13,811 nt of DNA, from positions 1-13,811 of the forward strand of contig CAZQEN010000201.1 of assembly GCA_964591605.1 (NCBI GenBank). Direction: 5' to 3'. A program made the position numbers and the translations under genes. Under the pieces are notes generated by a model. It was not told the origin of the DNA and did not search any database. It worked only from the letters and a program-made list of their open reading frames with translations. Positions within the stretch are counted from its first letter, which is position 1. The number at the start of each line of letters is the position of its first letter. The DNA comes from CAYLLT01 sp964591605 (GTDB lineage: Bacteria; Planctomycetota; Phycisphaerae; UBA1845; PWPN01). Positions 6,937 through 13,763 of this stretch are shown here, in pieces.

Positions 6937-8373
6937 ATGTCCCGTTCACAGTGGTACTGCGCGCTCATCTGGGCCGTGATCGCGGCGATGGGTTCCGGAT
7001 CCGCGTGCGGACAGGCGGCAGGCTCCAAAGTCGTCAGGATCGAGCTGACGCCGGCCGCGGCGCCGGACCCGGCGCTGCGCCATGTGCTGATTCCGGAGAT
7101 GTCGGAACAGCAGCCCGGCAATGCGGAGCCGCTGCTGTATCTGTCGTGTCAGTTGCTGCCCCGCTCGGACGCGGGGAGGAAGACCGGCGAGCGTATCCGC
7201 GACTGGCTGGATCAGCCGGCGGAGACGCTTCCGCGCGACAAGGTCAAGGCTGCGCTGGCCGAGTATGGGAACGCGCTCCATTACACGTTCCTGGCCACGC
7301 GTCGCGAGTACTGTCACTTCGACCTGCCCTTCCGTCAGGAGGGCCTGGGCACGGCGCTGCCCAATCTGGGCGCCCACCGCGACATCGCGCGGGCGCTGGC
7401 CCTGCGGATCCGCGTGGCCGTACTGGAGCGGCGTCATGACGAGGCGCTGCGGGACCTGCAGACGGGGGTGGTCCTGGCCCGCTACGTCGGGGCGGGGCCG
7501 ACGATCATTAACGCACTGGTGGGGGCGGCCATCGGCAGGCTGATGTGCGACCAGTTGGCCGGCTTCGCCGGGAGTGGAGGATCTCCGAACCTCTACTGGG
7601 CGTTGGCCAGCGTACCGCGCCCGTTCATCGATGTCAGTGCCGGTCTGCGGGTGGAGCACTGCGGGGCGGTCTTCGATCTGCCGCAGCTCTTTCAGCTCGA
7701 CCGCATCGTGCTGACCCGCGCCGACATCGACCAGATCCTCGCCAGGCTGATCGCCATGGGCGAGATCGAGGAGCAGGCGGGGGATCTCGCCAATGCCAAC
7801 GCGAAGGTGCTCAAGGAAGCCCGCACGGTCATCCCGACGCTGGTCGAGCCGGCGCGCAGGTACCTGCTGGCCCACGGCTACACGGCCGAGAGACTGGCCC
7901 CGCTCCCTGCGGAGCAGATCGTGTTCATGCACGCCCTGGACCGCGGGTGGCACTGGCTCGATGAGGAGCTCAAGTGGTTCAACCTGCCCTACTGGCAGGG
8001 GGCCGAGCAGATGGCCCAGGTGGAGGCTATGCTCGAGACGAAACGGCAGGATCCGGCGGAAGGGTTCTTCGTGATGGCCGGCGTGCCGGTCAAGATGGGT
8101 CACGTGTACGCCAGCTTCGCCCAGGCGGAGCGGCATCTGAGCGCGGTACAGTGTATCGAGGCGATCCGGATGTACGCGGCGGCCCACGCCGGCGCGCTCC
8201 CGCCGAGCCTGGCCGCCATCACGGAGGTTCCGGTTCCGCTGGATCCCGTCAGCGGCCAGCCCTTCGCCTATCGGTTGCAGGACGGAGCAGCGGTGCTCGA
8301 CCTGCCCGCGCCGCCGCGTGCCAGGCCGGGTGAGGGTCGGCGCTACGAGCTTCGTGTGGCAGCCGCCCGGTGA
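6937..8373 (+). CDS. Secreted protein of unknown function, sigma-operon member (478 aa)
   Basis: The start at ATG 6937 is fixed by AGAGGAG (6924-6930) and lies 22 nt after the membrane-protein gene. Residues 1-25 form a signal peptide ending near SACGQA. The mature part is mostly helical, with repeated amphipathic stretches such as ALALRIRVAVLERRHDEAL, DLQTGVVLARYVG and INALVGAAIGRLMCDQLAG. Residues 406-455 (CIEAIRMYAAAHAGALPPSL, then PVPLDPVSGQPFAYR) resemble the C-terminal part of pseudopilin-like or DUF proteins common in planctomycetes, where a helix is followed by a Pro-Val-Asp-Pro turn. I cannot name a catalytic function. As third gene of the operon it is a likely target or signal partner of the sigma factor. 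Confidence 0.88.
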   Translation: MSRSQWYCALIWAVIAAMGSGSACGQAAGSKVVRIELTPAAAPDPALRHVLIPEMSEQQPGNAEPLLYLSCQLLPRSDAGRKTGERIRDWLDQPAETLPRDKVKAALAEYGNALHYTFLATRREYCHFDLPFRQEGLGTALPNLGAHRDIARALALRIRVAVLERRHDEALRDLQTGVVLARYVGAGPTIINALVGAAIGRLMCDQLAGFAGSGGSPNLYWALASVPRPFIDVSAGLRVEHCGAVFDLPQLFQLDRIVLTRADIDQILARLIAMGEIEEQAGDLANANAKVLKEARTVIPTLVEPARRYLLAHGYTAERLAPLPAEQIVFMHALDRGWHWLDEELKWFNLPYWQGAEQMAQVEAMLETKRQDPAEGFFVMAGVPVKMGHVYASFAQAERHLSAVQCIEAIRMYAAAHAGALPPSLAAITEVPVPLDPVSGQPFAYRLQDGAAVLDLPAPPRARPGEGRRYELRVAAAR

Positions 8374-8447
8374 TACCTCTATCGTGCCTCTCTCAGAACG
8401 CGCATGAGCACGCTGAGGGTGGCGGACAGACGCATGCAGGCCGACGG

Positions 8448-8652
8448 GTCACCTGACCACCTGCCGTTCAGAAGGCTGCAGCGTGATGCGGGCACTCAAA
8501 GGCAGGAGCAGCTCGCCGGTGCAGCCGAGGGTTGCCTGATGCTTCCCGGCCTGGAGCACAACGTCTTGAGCTGTTTGTGACGAGATCTCCGGTTCACGCA
8601 GCGTCGGGCCATAACGGCGGATGGGCTCGTCGGGCCAGACGAAGAGGTACTG
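8448..8652 (+). repeat. Direct repeat copy B, ~205 bp (pairs with 5732-5935)
   Basis: Right copy of the duplicated segment. It is the true 3' end of the 940-residue gene, so copy A is the derived one or a remnant of a second full gene. The region between gene ends, 8374-8447, has no terminator-like structure. Confidence 0.9.
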
Positions 8653-11271
8653 GCCCTCCTCCAGTCTTCCCTGCCACGTCCATCGCCGGCCGGCGACCTC
8701 CACCCAGGGATCGATGACCGCGCGCGTATCCAGGGAGGGCAGGGCCTTGATCCCGTCGATCGCGCAGCGCACCTTGGTTCTGCCGGGCAGGCCGTTGTAG
8801 TAGAGGCCCAGATGGCGGACCGTTCCATAATCGATGGGGTCTCTGGCCGGCCGGGCGAGCTGCTGGTAACGCCAGCCGGTGAAGTCGTTCTGGATGTAAT
8901 AGTCGGTCGCGCCCTTTTCGTCGCGGAGCTGGAGCTTGAACGCGCCGCCGTGGCCGTCGCCGCGCATCCAGAAGCCGATGCCCTGGTGTGAGGTCAAGTT
9001 CAGCGGCGGATCGAAGCGCCGGCCGATGTAGGACCAGCCGTCGGCACTGGTCCGGCCGCTGACGGCCGTGTAGACCGCGTAACGGGAGCCCTCGCGTGCA
9101 GCGTCGGTTTCCGATTCGAGCTTCTGCGTCACGTCGCCGAGCGTGGAGCGCTCGCCCGGCTCGAATGCTCCCAGGTTTTCAAAGCCCTCGAGCAACAGGG
9201 CCTGCGGCGAGTGATAAGACGGCCCGTCGGCGAGCCACGGGCCACTGCGGGCGTGGATCTGGACGCCGCAGCGCGTCTCGTCCTGTGCGACGGGCACCTC
9301 CCAGACGTTCCCCTTGCCATCGATTCGGCTCACGTCGTGCCACGGTTCGTAGATGACGCGTTGAAACGCTGCGCCGTCGGCCGCATCGATCAGCCGGTAC
9401 TCGCGCCGCTTGTCCAGCAGGGCCTGCCGCCGCGCGGGCTCCATCCTGCCGGCGAGCGCCGGGTCGATCCGGAGCCGTTGCCGCATCTCCGGCGGCACGC
9501 GGCCCGAGAGCCTCAGTTTCTCGTATCGCGAGATCAGATCCAGGATGTCACCGGTGAATGGATGCCGGGCGGCCGCGGAGACGGACACCTGAAACGACAT
9601 CGAGGCGCCGTAGCCGATGGTGGCGCCCAGGACGTACTCGAACAGATCGGGCGTGGCCGTCGGGTCGTAGCCGTAGTACCAGCCGATATCCAGCGGCATG
9701 CCGTCGCGGGCGAACGAATCAAACCAGCCCGAGCGCTCGTCGAGATAGCCTTTGATGTCGCCGTGTCCGTCGGCCGAGGCGGAGCGGGCCAGCAGATGCC
9801 AGGAATAGTGGCTGAAACTGCTCGCCTGCAGCAGCACATTCTTGTTCACGAGTTTGTCGTAGATCGTCTTGTGCAGCAGGGCGTTGTAGTACCAGTGGTC
9901 GCCCTGGAGCCGCTCGGAGCCGTCGAAATACAGCATGTCCGCCTCGCAGGCGTTGGCGACCTTCGCGAAGTTCTCTGCGATTTCCGGCAAAATGCGCGTG
10001 TCCATGTCGTACAGGAAGTAGCCGTAGGCCTTGAGCACGTGAGCTACCCGATTGCCGCCGGCGTGAGGCGCCGCCTTGGTGCCGAGGTAGCCGCGCTGGC
10101 ATCCGGAGAATCCGAAAGGCTCCTGCGTGCCGCGCGCGGCGTACCAGATCAGCTCGTCTCCGATCTGGAGTACGGTTCCGGGCCCCTCGTAGCCGCCGTC
10201 TTCGGCGGGAAAGGTCTGCGGTGCGGTGGTGACCGGGATGAAGGCGGCTTTCTCGTCGATATCGGCCGCCAGGGTGGCAAATGCATCCTTCACCAGCCGC
10301 TGATCCGGCACGGGCGTGATGTAGGGATCAGGTGGATAGATGGAGGCCGCGAGGAGATGGAGTCCGACGCGAAAGCCGGCTTCACGAAAGCGGTTGAACG
10401 TACGTTTGAGCCCCTCGATGCCGTCGGGGAAGTGCTTTCGGTTGACCTGGTAGTGGCCGGTGGTCTCGCACCACGACTCCTGACCGAGCAGGATCATGTG
10501 GAAACCGCCGCGCTGGGCCACTGCCAGGGCCTGCTCGAACTGCGACTCGTCAAAGCTGGTCAGAAACAGGTAGGAGCGCTGGATCCAGGGGGAACACTTG
10601 TTCCATTCACCGCCCGGCCGGGGGCCTGGCAGTCCGACCGCCGCTTCCAGCCGCTCGACCGTATCGAGCCATCGGGACGTCGGGCACGCCACGATGACCG
10701 CGCCGGCTGGCTCGATCCCGTGACGATCGTAACTCTGAGCGACCAGCGACGTGGCCGGGACGGCCGTCGATGGACGGGAGGCAGAGGGGGAGGTAGCGAC
10801 GGGGGCCGCGTGAACGTTGGGCGACGCGGCCATCACCGCGATCGTCCAGTCGCCGATATGTGCGGCGTTGAGCGTGGAGGCGATCTTCGCCCCGACGGGG
10901 ACCGGCAACGCGAAGATGCCAAGCCGTTTGACCGGCCGGTCGCACGACAGCTTCACGAGCCCGAGTTGCACGAAACCCGGATGCCGGCTCAGCGACCACT
11001 CGGCCGTAGCGCCGCCCTCGAATGCCGCTGTCAGTCGATCGCCGGTCAAGACCAGCGAGCGCGGAGGATGTCGGCCCTGATCGGTCTCGATCATCATCGC
11101 CGGCTCCGGGCCGGCGAGAGGGATATCCTGGTTATCGAGGGCAAGACGTGTGGCGTATCCGTGCTCGTCGAGCAGCAACCACCCCGTGCCCAGATCCAGC
11201 GCGATCTCGGCGACGGCCGCGTGCGAGAGCAGAAGACCGATTGAAACCGCCAGCGATGGTGTGTTGCGCAT
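8449..11271 (-). CDS. Large secreted glycoside-hydrolase-like protein with CBM-like domain
   Basis: The 940-residue protein starts at ATG 11271 with a signal peptide (MRNTPSLAVSIGLLLSHAAVA, cleaved at about 21). Residues 22-190 look like a beta-sandwich domain (ALDLGTGWLLLDEHGYATRL). Residues about 215-600 look like a TIM barrel related to clan-D-type glycosidases: GGFHMILLGQESW, HFPDGIEGLKRTF, FRVGLHLL, and ADMLYFDGSE at about 444-453, whose Asp sits where a catalytic nucleophile would. Residues about 695-850 resemble a carbohydrate-binding module (LLLEGFENLGAFEPG, then IGFWMRGDGHGG, TDYYIQNDFTGWRY). The last ~90 residues form a further beta-rich domain whose end is duplicated at 5733. Family and substrate are not certain. 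It begins 13 nt after the broken hicB-like gene and probably shares its promoter. Confidence 0.85.
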   Translation of the reverse strand: MRNTPSLAVSIGLLLSHAAVAEIALDLGTGWLLLDEHGYATRLALDNQDIPLAGPEPAMMIETDQGRHPPRSLVLTGDRLTAAFEGGATAEWSLSRHPGFVQLGLVKLSCDRPVKRLGIFALPVPVGAKIASTLNAAHIGDWTIAVMAASPNVHAAPVATSPSASRPSTAVPATSLVAQSYDRHGIEPAGAVIVACPTSRWLDTVERLEAAVGLPGPRPGGEWNKCSPWIQRSYLFLTSFDESQFEQALAVAQRGGFHMILLGQESWCETTGHYQVNRKHFPDGIEGLKRTFNRFREAGFRVGLHLLAASIYPPDPYITPVPDQRLVKDAFATLAADIDEKAAFIPVTTAPQTFPAEDGGYEGPGTVLQIGDELIWYAARGTQEPFGFSGCQRGYLGTKAAPHAGGNRVAHVLKAYGYFLYDMDTRILPEIAENFAKVANACEADMLYFDGSERLQGDHWYYNALLHKTIYDKLVNKNVLLQASSFSHYSWHLLARSASADGHGDIKGYLDERSGWFDSFARDGMPLDIGWYYGYDPTATPDLFEYVLGATIGYGASMSFQVSVSAAARHPFTGDILDLISRYEKLRLSGRVPPEMRQRLRIDPALAGRMEPARRQALLDKRREYRLIDAADGAAFQRVIYEPWHDVSRIDGKGNVWEVPVAQDETRCGVQIHARSGPWLADGPSYHSPQALLLEGFENLGAFEPGERSTLGDVTQKLESETDAAREGSRYAVYTAVSGRTSADGWSYIGRRFDPPLNLTSHQGIGFWMRGDGHGGAFKLQLRDEKGATDYYIQNDFTGWRYQQLARPARDPIDYGTVRHLGLYYNGLPGRTKVRCAIDGIKALPSLDTRAVIDPWVEVAGRRWTWQGRLEEGQYLFVWPDEPIRRYGPTLREPEISSQTAQDVVLQAGKHQATLGCTGELLLPLSARITLQPSERQVVR

Positions 11272-11284
11272 GTGTCCCGGCGTT

Positions 11285-11494
11285 TTACACGTGACCGAGT
11301 ACCTCTGCAAAGCCGCCGTGCGTGGCGGCGATCGCGTCCCGGCGACTCATATCCATCGCGTCCTGCAGGGCCGAGCGGAGGTTTTCGAGCGATTCCTGTC
11401 ATGTGCGGCCCTGAGAATTGACGCCGGGGGTTTCTTCAACCCTGACGGTCCGGCAAGGGCCGCGTCGCCTGATGACCGCGCGATAGGTTCCCAT
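11285..11494 (-). pseudogene. hicB-like: HicB-like antitoxin gene broken by an in-frame TGA
   Basis: From ATG 11494 (AGGA just upstream) the frame reads MGTYRAVIRR, then VRVEETPGVNSQGRT, then TGA (complement of 11399-11401, codon 32). It continues in the same frame as QESLENLRSALQDAMDMSRR to TAA 11285-11287. VEE.PGVNSQGRT..E.LENLR.AL is the signature of the HicB/DUF1902-type partial RNase-H-fold antitoxins. A single C-to-T change (CGA to TGA) explains the stop. No hicA toxin (short dsRBD-like protein with GSH motif) is recognisable on either side. Other genes here use TGA as their normal stop, so recoding is unlikely. It may be a real pseudogene or a sequencing error. Confidence 0.75.
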
Positions 11495-11526
11495 GGAATC
11501 CTCGCTCGTACGTGCCACCTGCACCC

Positions 11527-11555
11527 ATTATACTCGTAAGCGTTACCGGCGGCAG
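11527..11555 (-). promoter_or_regulatory. Promoter for the hicB-like gene and the glycoside-hydrolase-like gene
   Basis: On the minus strand, CTGCCG (complement of 11550-11555) and a perfect TATAAT (complement of 11527-11532) are 17 bp apart. The -10 lies 32 bp before the hicB-like ATG. No closer promoter is visible before the 940-residue gene, so this one may drive both. Confidence 0.55.
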
Positions 11556-11798
11556 CGGCCGGACACAGAGAATCGCGACGGGCGATCGGGCCGCTTCCGC
11601 GCTGCTGGTCGGGTTCGAGGTGGACGTGCGGGAAGGGGTCGCTGCGGCCTTGACATGGGTGGTGCACTCTCGCTCTCACCAATCGAAGACAGTTGCATTC
11701 GCATCCCGGATGGGGCCAGCAGGACTGATGGACGGTTCTTCTCCATCGGCTGATCCTTGCCCGTGCGGCGAACATGTGTGCGGTCAGGAGGTAACGCT
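11556..11798. other. Intergenic stretch with no supported gene
   Basis: With 11495-11555 this makes a ~300-bp gap between divergent genes. Several open frames cross it, but all have skewed Arg/Pro/Ser composition and no recognisable motif. A TTGACA at 11650-11655 has no matching -10 element. The final bases carry the AGGAGGT ribosome binding site (11786-11792) of the SUFU gene. Confidence 0.5.
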
Positions 11799-12461
11799 AT
11801 GCGCGACCAGAACGGCGACGAGTACGTGGAGAATCGCAGTTTCGGAGACGCAGCTCTTGTTCAGCTCGTGACCGAGCACGTCCGGCGGCACGTCGGCGAG
11901 ATCATGATCGTGTGGCATGAGGAGGTCTCCGACTACGTGCATGTGGATTTACACGTTGTCGCGCCAACGCCGCCGCAGCCGTTCTATACGGTTGTGACTT
12001 CCGGCATGGCAGAACGCCCGATGGATGTGGGCGGAGTCGTCGAGCCGGAAACCTGGCGTTTCGCGGAGCTCGTGCTCTGCCTCCCGCCCGAGTGGCCGAT
12101 GGAGGAGGCGCAGCTCAAGGAGCCGGAGAACTGGTGGCCGCTCCGATCTCTGTTCAGTCTCGTGCACTACCCACACCGGCACGGCACATGGCTTGGCCCT
12201 GGGCACACCGTAGCTGAATCCCGTCCGATGGGTGATACCGCATTCACCGCATGGTTCCTCACTTGGCCGAAGACACTTCCTGAGTCATTCCATCGGCTGG
12301 AGGGATCGGATGACGTGATCAACTTCTACGCCGCGATACCCATTTACGCCGAGGAGCTGGAGATCGCCAGGCGCGCAGGGGGTCATGAACTGGATCGAAA
12401 GTTCAGCACCGCCGGGTTGACGGAATTGATCGAACCTCATCGTCCCCCGATCGGTCCATGA
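11799..12461 (+). CDS. Suppressor-of-Fused (SUFU) domain protein
   Basis: The 220-residue protein matches the bacterial SUFU family along its length. It shows YVHVDLHVVAPTPPQPFYTV at about 46-65, TSGMAERPM at 67-75, FAELVLCLPPEWP at 88-100, WWPLRSLFSL at 112-121, the signature HGTWLGPGHTV at 128-138, INFYAAIPIYAEELE at 174-188, and TELIEPHRPP at the end. It has no signal peptide, so it is cytoplasmic. A strong AGGAGGT, 6 nt upstream, decides ATG 11799. In animals SUFU binds Gli factors; in bacteria SUFU-superfamily proteins are often immunity proteins of polymorphic toxin systems, but no toxin is visible here and its role remains open. It stands alone, between the hicB-like remnant and the vapBC region. 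Confidence 0.92.
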   Translation: MRDQNGDEYVENRSFGDAALVQLVTEHVRRHVGEIMIVWHEEVSDYVHVDLHVVAPTPPQPFYTVVTSGMAERPMDVGGVVEPETWRFAELVLCLPPEWPMEEAQLKEPENWWPLRSLFSLVHYPHRHGTWLGPGHTVAESRPMGDTAFTAWFLTWPKTLPESFHRLEGSDDVINFYAAIPIYAEELEIARRAGGHELDRKFSTAGLTELIEPHRPPIGP

Positions 12462-12641
12462 TCGCCGCGTCGTCAAGCGGCACCTGCCCATACGTTATAA
12501 TAGCCTCTTAATAGAGTGTCCAGATACCAAGGAGACCAGTGCGGGAGTGTCGTACTGGCCACCGTCTGCTGAATTCAGGGCTTGACCGACAAAACCCCTC
12601 GTTTGCGCTTCGGGCTCTATTGGCCGCGCCCCAATATCGGC
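12462..12641. other. Intergenic stretch with AT-rich promoter-like element
   Basis: This begins the 396-bp gap between SUFU and vapC. A perfect TATAAT lies at 12496-12501, but the -35 position (TCAAGC, 12473-12478) is poor. About 30 bp later AAGGAG precedes GTG 12539, which opens a 132-codon plus-strand frame. That frame runs antisense over the ahcY-like remnant and the end of vapC, so I do not call it a gene. A small transcript from this promoter is possible. Confidence 0.3.
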
Positions 12642-12708
12642 AGTGCTCGGGCTTGAGGGGGCCGTTAACGGGGACGCCGAGGCATTGGGCCTGTCTTGTC
12701 GTGAGTTT
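12642..12708 (+). repeat. Direct repeat copy 1, 67 bp (pairs with 13682-13748)
   Basis: Both copies begin AGTGCTCGGGCTTGA and end CGTGAGTTT. They differ at 5 of 67 positions by eye (about 92% identity), and weaker similarity extends a few bases to each side. Copy 1 lies downstream of vapC in transcription order. Confidence 0.9.
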
Positions 12709-12760
12709 GATCAGCTTCGCACCGAGCTTCGACAGGCAACGGTCTCCGGCAAGGTGCGTC
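12642..12760 (-). pseudogene. Remnant resembling the 3' end of ahcY (S-adenosylhomocysteine hydrolase)
   Basis: On the minus strand the translation LSKLGAKLIKLTTRQAQCLG, followed by VPVNGPLKPEHCRY, resembles the conserved C-terminus of many bacterial AdoHcy hydrolases (LGvKLtkLt.eQA.YiGVPv.GPyKPeHYRY). Where those proteins stop, this one reads TGG, one base from a stop. Further upstream, LPETVA in a shifted frame may correspond to the preceding part, with a small deletion. The frame is open from GTG 12861, which overlaps the vapC stop, to 12508, but the ends look random. Only ~40 residues of a ~430-470-residue enzyme are present, so it cannot be functional as such. The similarity is recalled, not searched. 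Confidence 0.55.
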
Positions 12761-12857
12761 GTTGCGAGCGTCAGTTCGCCGCGCGTGCAGGCGATGCTCT
12801 CGTCGGGAACTGCTTTCGTCTGCTCGAAAAGAGTCATATCTAGGTATTTACCTTTAA

Positions 12858-13355
12858 TCACTGGTCCTGATGGGTTTCTGCCTCTGGCTGAGCGGCGGTA
12901 CGCGCCAGTGCGACCACTTGCTCAGGAGCGAGTGTGACAACGTCTCTGTAACGCGCGAAGTCGCTCGCATTGAAGGTGAGGAGGTGCGTGAGCCCATGCA
13001 GGCGCATCGCGGCGACCAGTCGAGCGTCGTGGGCAGCCTTGCCTTTGACATCATGCGCCCGCACCAGCCGCTCCCATTCGGACAGAAGCGCGCCTTCGTT
13101 GTGCTGTGAAAGAACCTTGAACAGAGATTTCGCCTGATCCAGTTCCGCGGCTGCCTGAGCAGTTGTGAGCCCCAGACCGTTCTCGCCTTCAGGCCGTGTG
13201 CAGACGACCCAGAATTCGTAGAGGGACTGCGGAAAAACCGACAGCTCATCGCCTCGGCTGCGGAGAATCCGAACCGACTCCCGCGCGCTGACGTGCTGCG
13301 GGCTATCGGGCTGGATACTGCGGGTCAGGATGTTGGTGTCGAGAGCGATGATCAT
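12858..13355 (-). CDS. vapC: PIN-domain ribonuclease toxin (VapC-type)
   Basis: The 165-residue protein is a PIN-fold endoribonuclease of type II toxin-antitoxin systems. Acidic active-site residues are in the expected places: D6 in IIALDTN, E47 in SLYEFWVV, D110 in AAHDARLVAAM, and D132 in FNASDFARY. The length is slightly above the usual 130-150, with a polar tail from about residue 152. ATG 13355 overlaps the antitoxin stop in an ATGA arrangement, showing translational coupling. Its own stop overlaps a GTG that opens the ahcY-like remnant frame. The four acidic residues are intact, so the toxin is likely active unless restrained by the antitoxin. Confidence 0.93.
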   Translation of the reverse strand: MIIALDTNILTRSIQPDSPQHVSARESVRILRSRGDELSVFPQSLYEFWVVCTRPEGENGLGLTTAQAAAELDQAKSLFKVLSQHNEGALLSEWERLVRAHDVKGKAAHDARLVAAMRLHGLTHLLTFNASDFARYRDVVTLAPEQVVALARTAAQPEAETHQDQ

Positions 13356-13615
13356 TCGCCGCGCCCGGCATAGATGCTCTCACGGCTGTCGTCGGCCACG
13401 TAGCCCCGGCGCGGGTGGCTGTTGACCCACGCATCGAACCGCCGAACCCATTCTGCGAGCGATTCTTCGCGAAGTGCGGCGCTGGACACTGAACCCACTT
13501 CGAGTTTCTCCTCGATGACATCAAGGACAAAGCGATCCACGGCCTTGCCAGCCGCAGCAGCGCGATCGAGCAGGCGTGCCTCCGCTTCAGGGGATAGATC
13601 CAGACGCAGCACCAT
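13352..13615 (-). CDS. vapB: Antitoxin of the vapBC pair, ribbon-helix-helix type
   Basis: The 87-residue protein starts at ATG 13615, chosen over the longer open frame from 13669 because GGAGGTG lies 6 nt upstream. Residues 1-38 (LRLDLSPEAEARLLDRAAAA, then GKAVDRFVLDVIEEKL) form a strand-helix-helix DNA-binding unit. Residues 45-87 are charged, with ESLAEWVRRFDAWVNSHPRR and a flexible end, as expected of the toxin-binding part. It overlaps vapC by 4 nt. Autoregulation by the antitoxin/toxin complex at the palindrome 13638-13648 is likely, by analogy with the family. Confidence 0.88.
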   Translation of the reverse strand: MVLRLDLSPEAEARLLDRAAAAGKAVDRFVLDVIEEKLEVGSVSSAALREESLAEWVRRFDAWVNSHPRRGYVADDSRESIYAGRGE

Positions 13616-13637
13616 ATCACACCTCCACATTAGGATA

Positions 13638-13648
13638 GCATCCGATGC
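13638..13648. promoter_or_regulatory. Putative vapBC operator palindrome
   Basis: GCATC-C-GATGC is a perfect 5-bp inverted repeat with one central base, 23 bp before the vapB start. On the minus strand, TATCCT immediately follows it as a possible -10. Ribbon-helix-helix antitoxins bind short palindromes at such positions. Confidence 0.4.
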
Positions 13649-13681
13649 CCCTGTTATGCCAGTTTTCATTCCCGTGGCGAT

Positions 13682-13748
13682 AGTGCTCGGGCTTGAAGGG
13701 GCCGCTGATGGGGACGCCGAGGCATTGGGCCTGTCTTTTCGTGAGTTT
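13682..13748 (+). repeat. Direct repeat copy 2, 67 bp (pairs with 12642-12708)
   Basis: Right copy of the repeat that brackets vapBC, 1040 bp from copy 1. It lies inside the 46-codon ORF. Confidence 0.9.
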
Positions 13749-13763
13749 ATCGGCCATGTCGGG

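Larger units (their letters stand above)
13617..13757 (-). other. 46-codon ORF with ahcY-like C-terminal motif, upstream of vapB
   Basis: From ATG 13757 the frame reads MADKLTKRQAQCLGVPISGP, then FKPEHYRHGNEN, and ends at TGA 13617-13619, one base before the vapB ATG. The first 30 residues resemble the C-terminal end of AdoHcy hydrolase, as does the remnant at 12642-12760; the final ~16 residues are unrelated. The frame is also open upstream to the window edge, so it could be the tail of a longer gene. There is no clear Shine-Dalgarno for ATG 13757. The TGATATG junction could couple its translation to vapB, making it a leader peptide, or be chance within a gene-end fragment. Confidence 0.45.

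Noticed and set aside
6946..8187. A 413-codon minus-strand open frame
   Set aside because: It is antisense to the 478-residue secreted protein gene, which has a signal peptide and strong Shine-Dalgarno.
9211..11244. A 677-codon plus-strand open frame
   Set aside because: It is exactly antisense to the 940-residue gene. In high-GC DNA the opposite strand of a real gene often stays open; the translation has no motifs and no ribosome binding site.
11650..11655. Perfect TTGACA as promoter of the SUFU gene
   Set aside because: No acceptable -10 element is found 16-18 bp downstream.
11495..11798. A hicA toxin gene beside the hicB-like remnant
   Set aside because: No frame on either strand shows the short dsRBD-like pattern with a GSH motif; the open frames are Arg/Pro-rich and random-looking.
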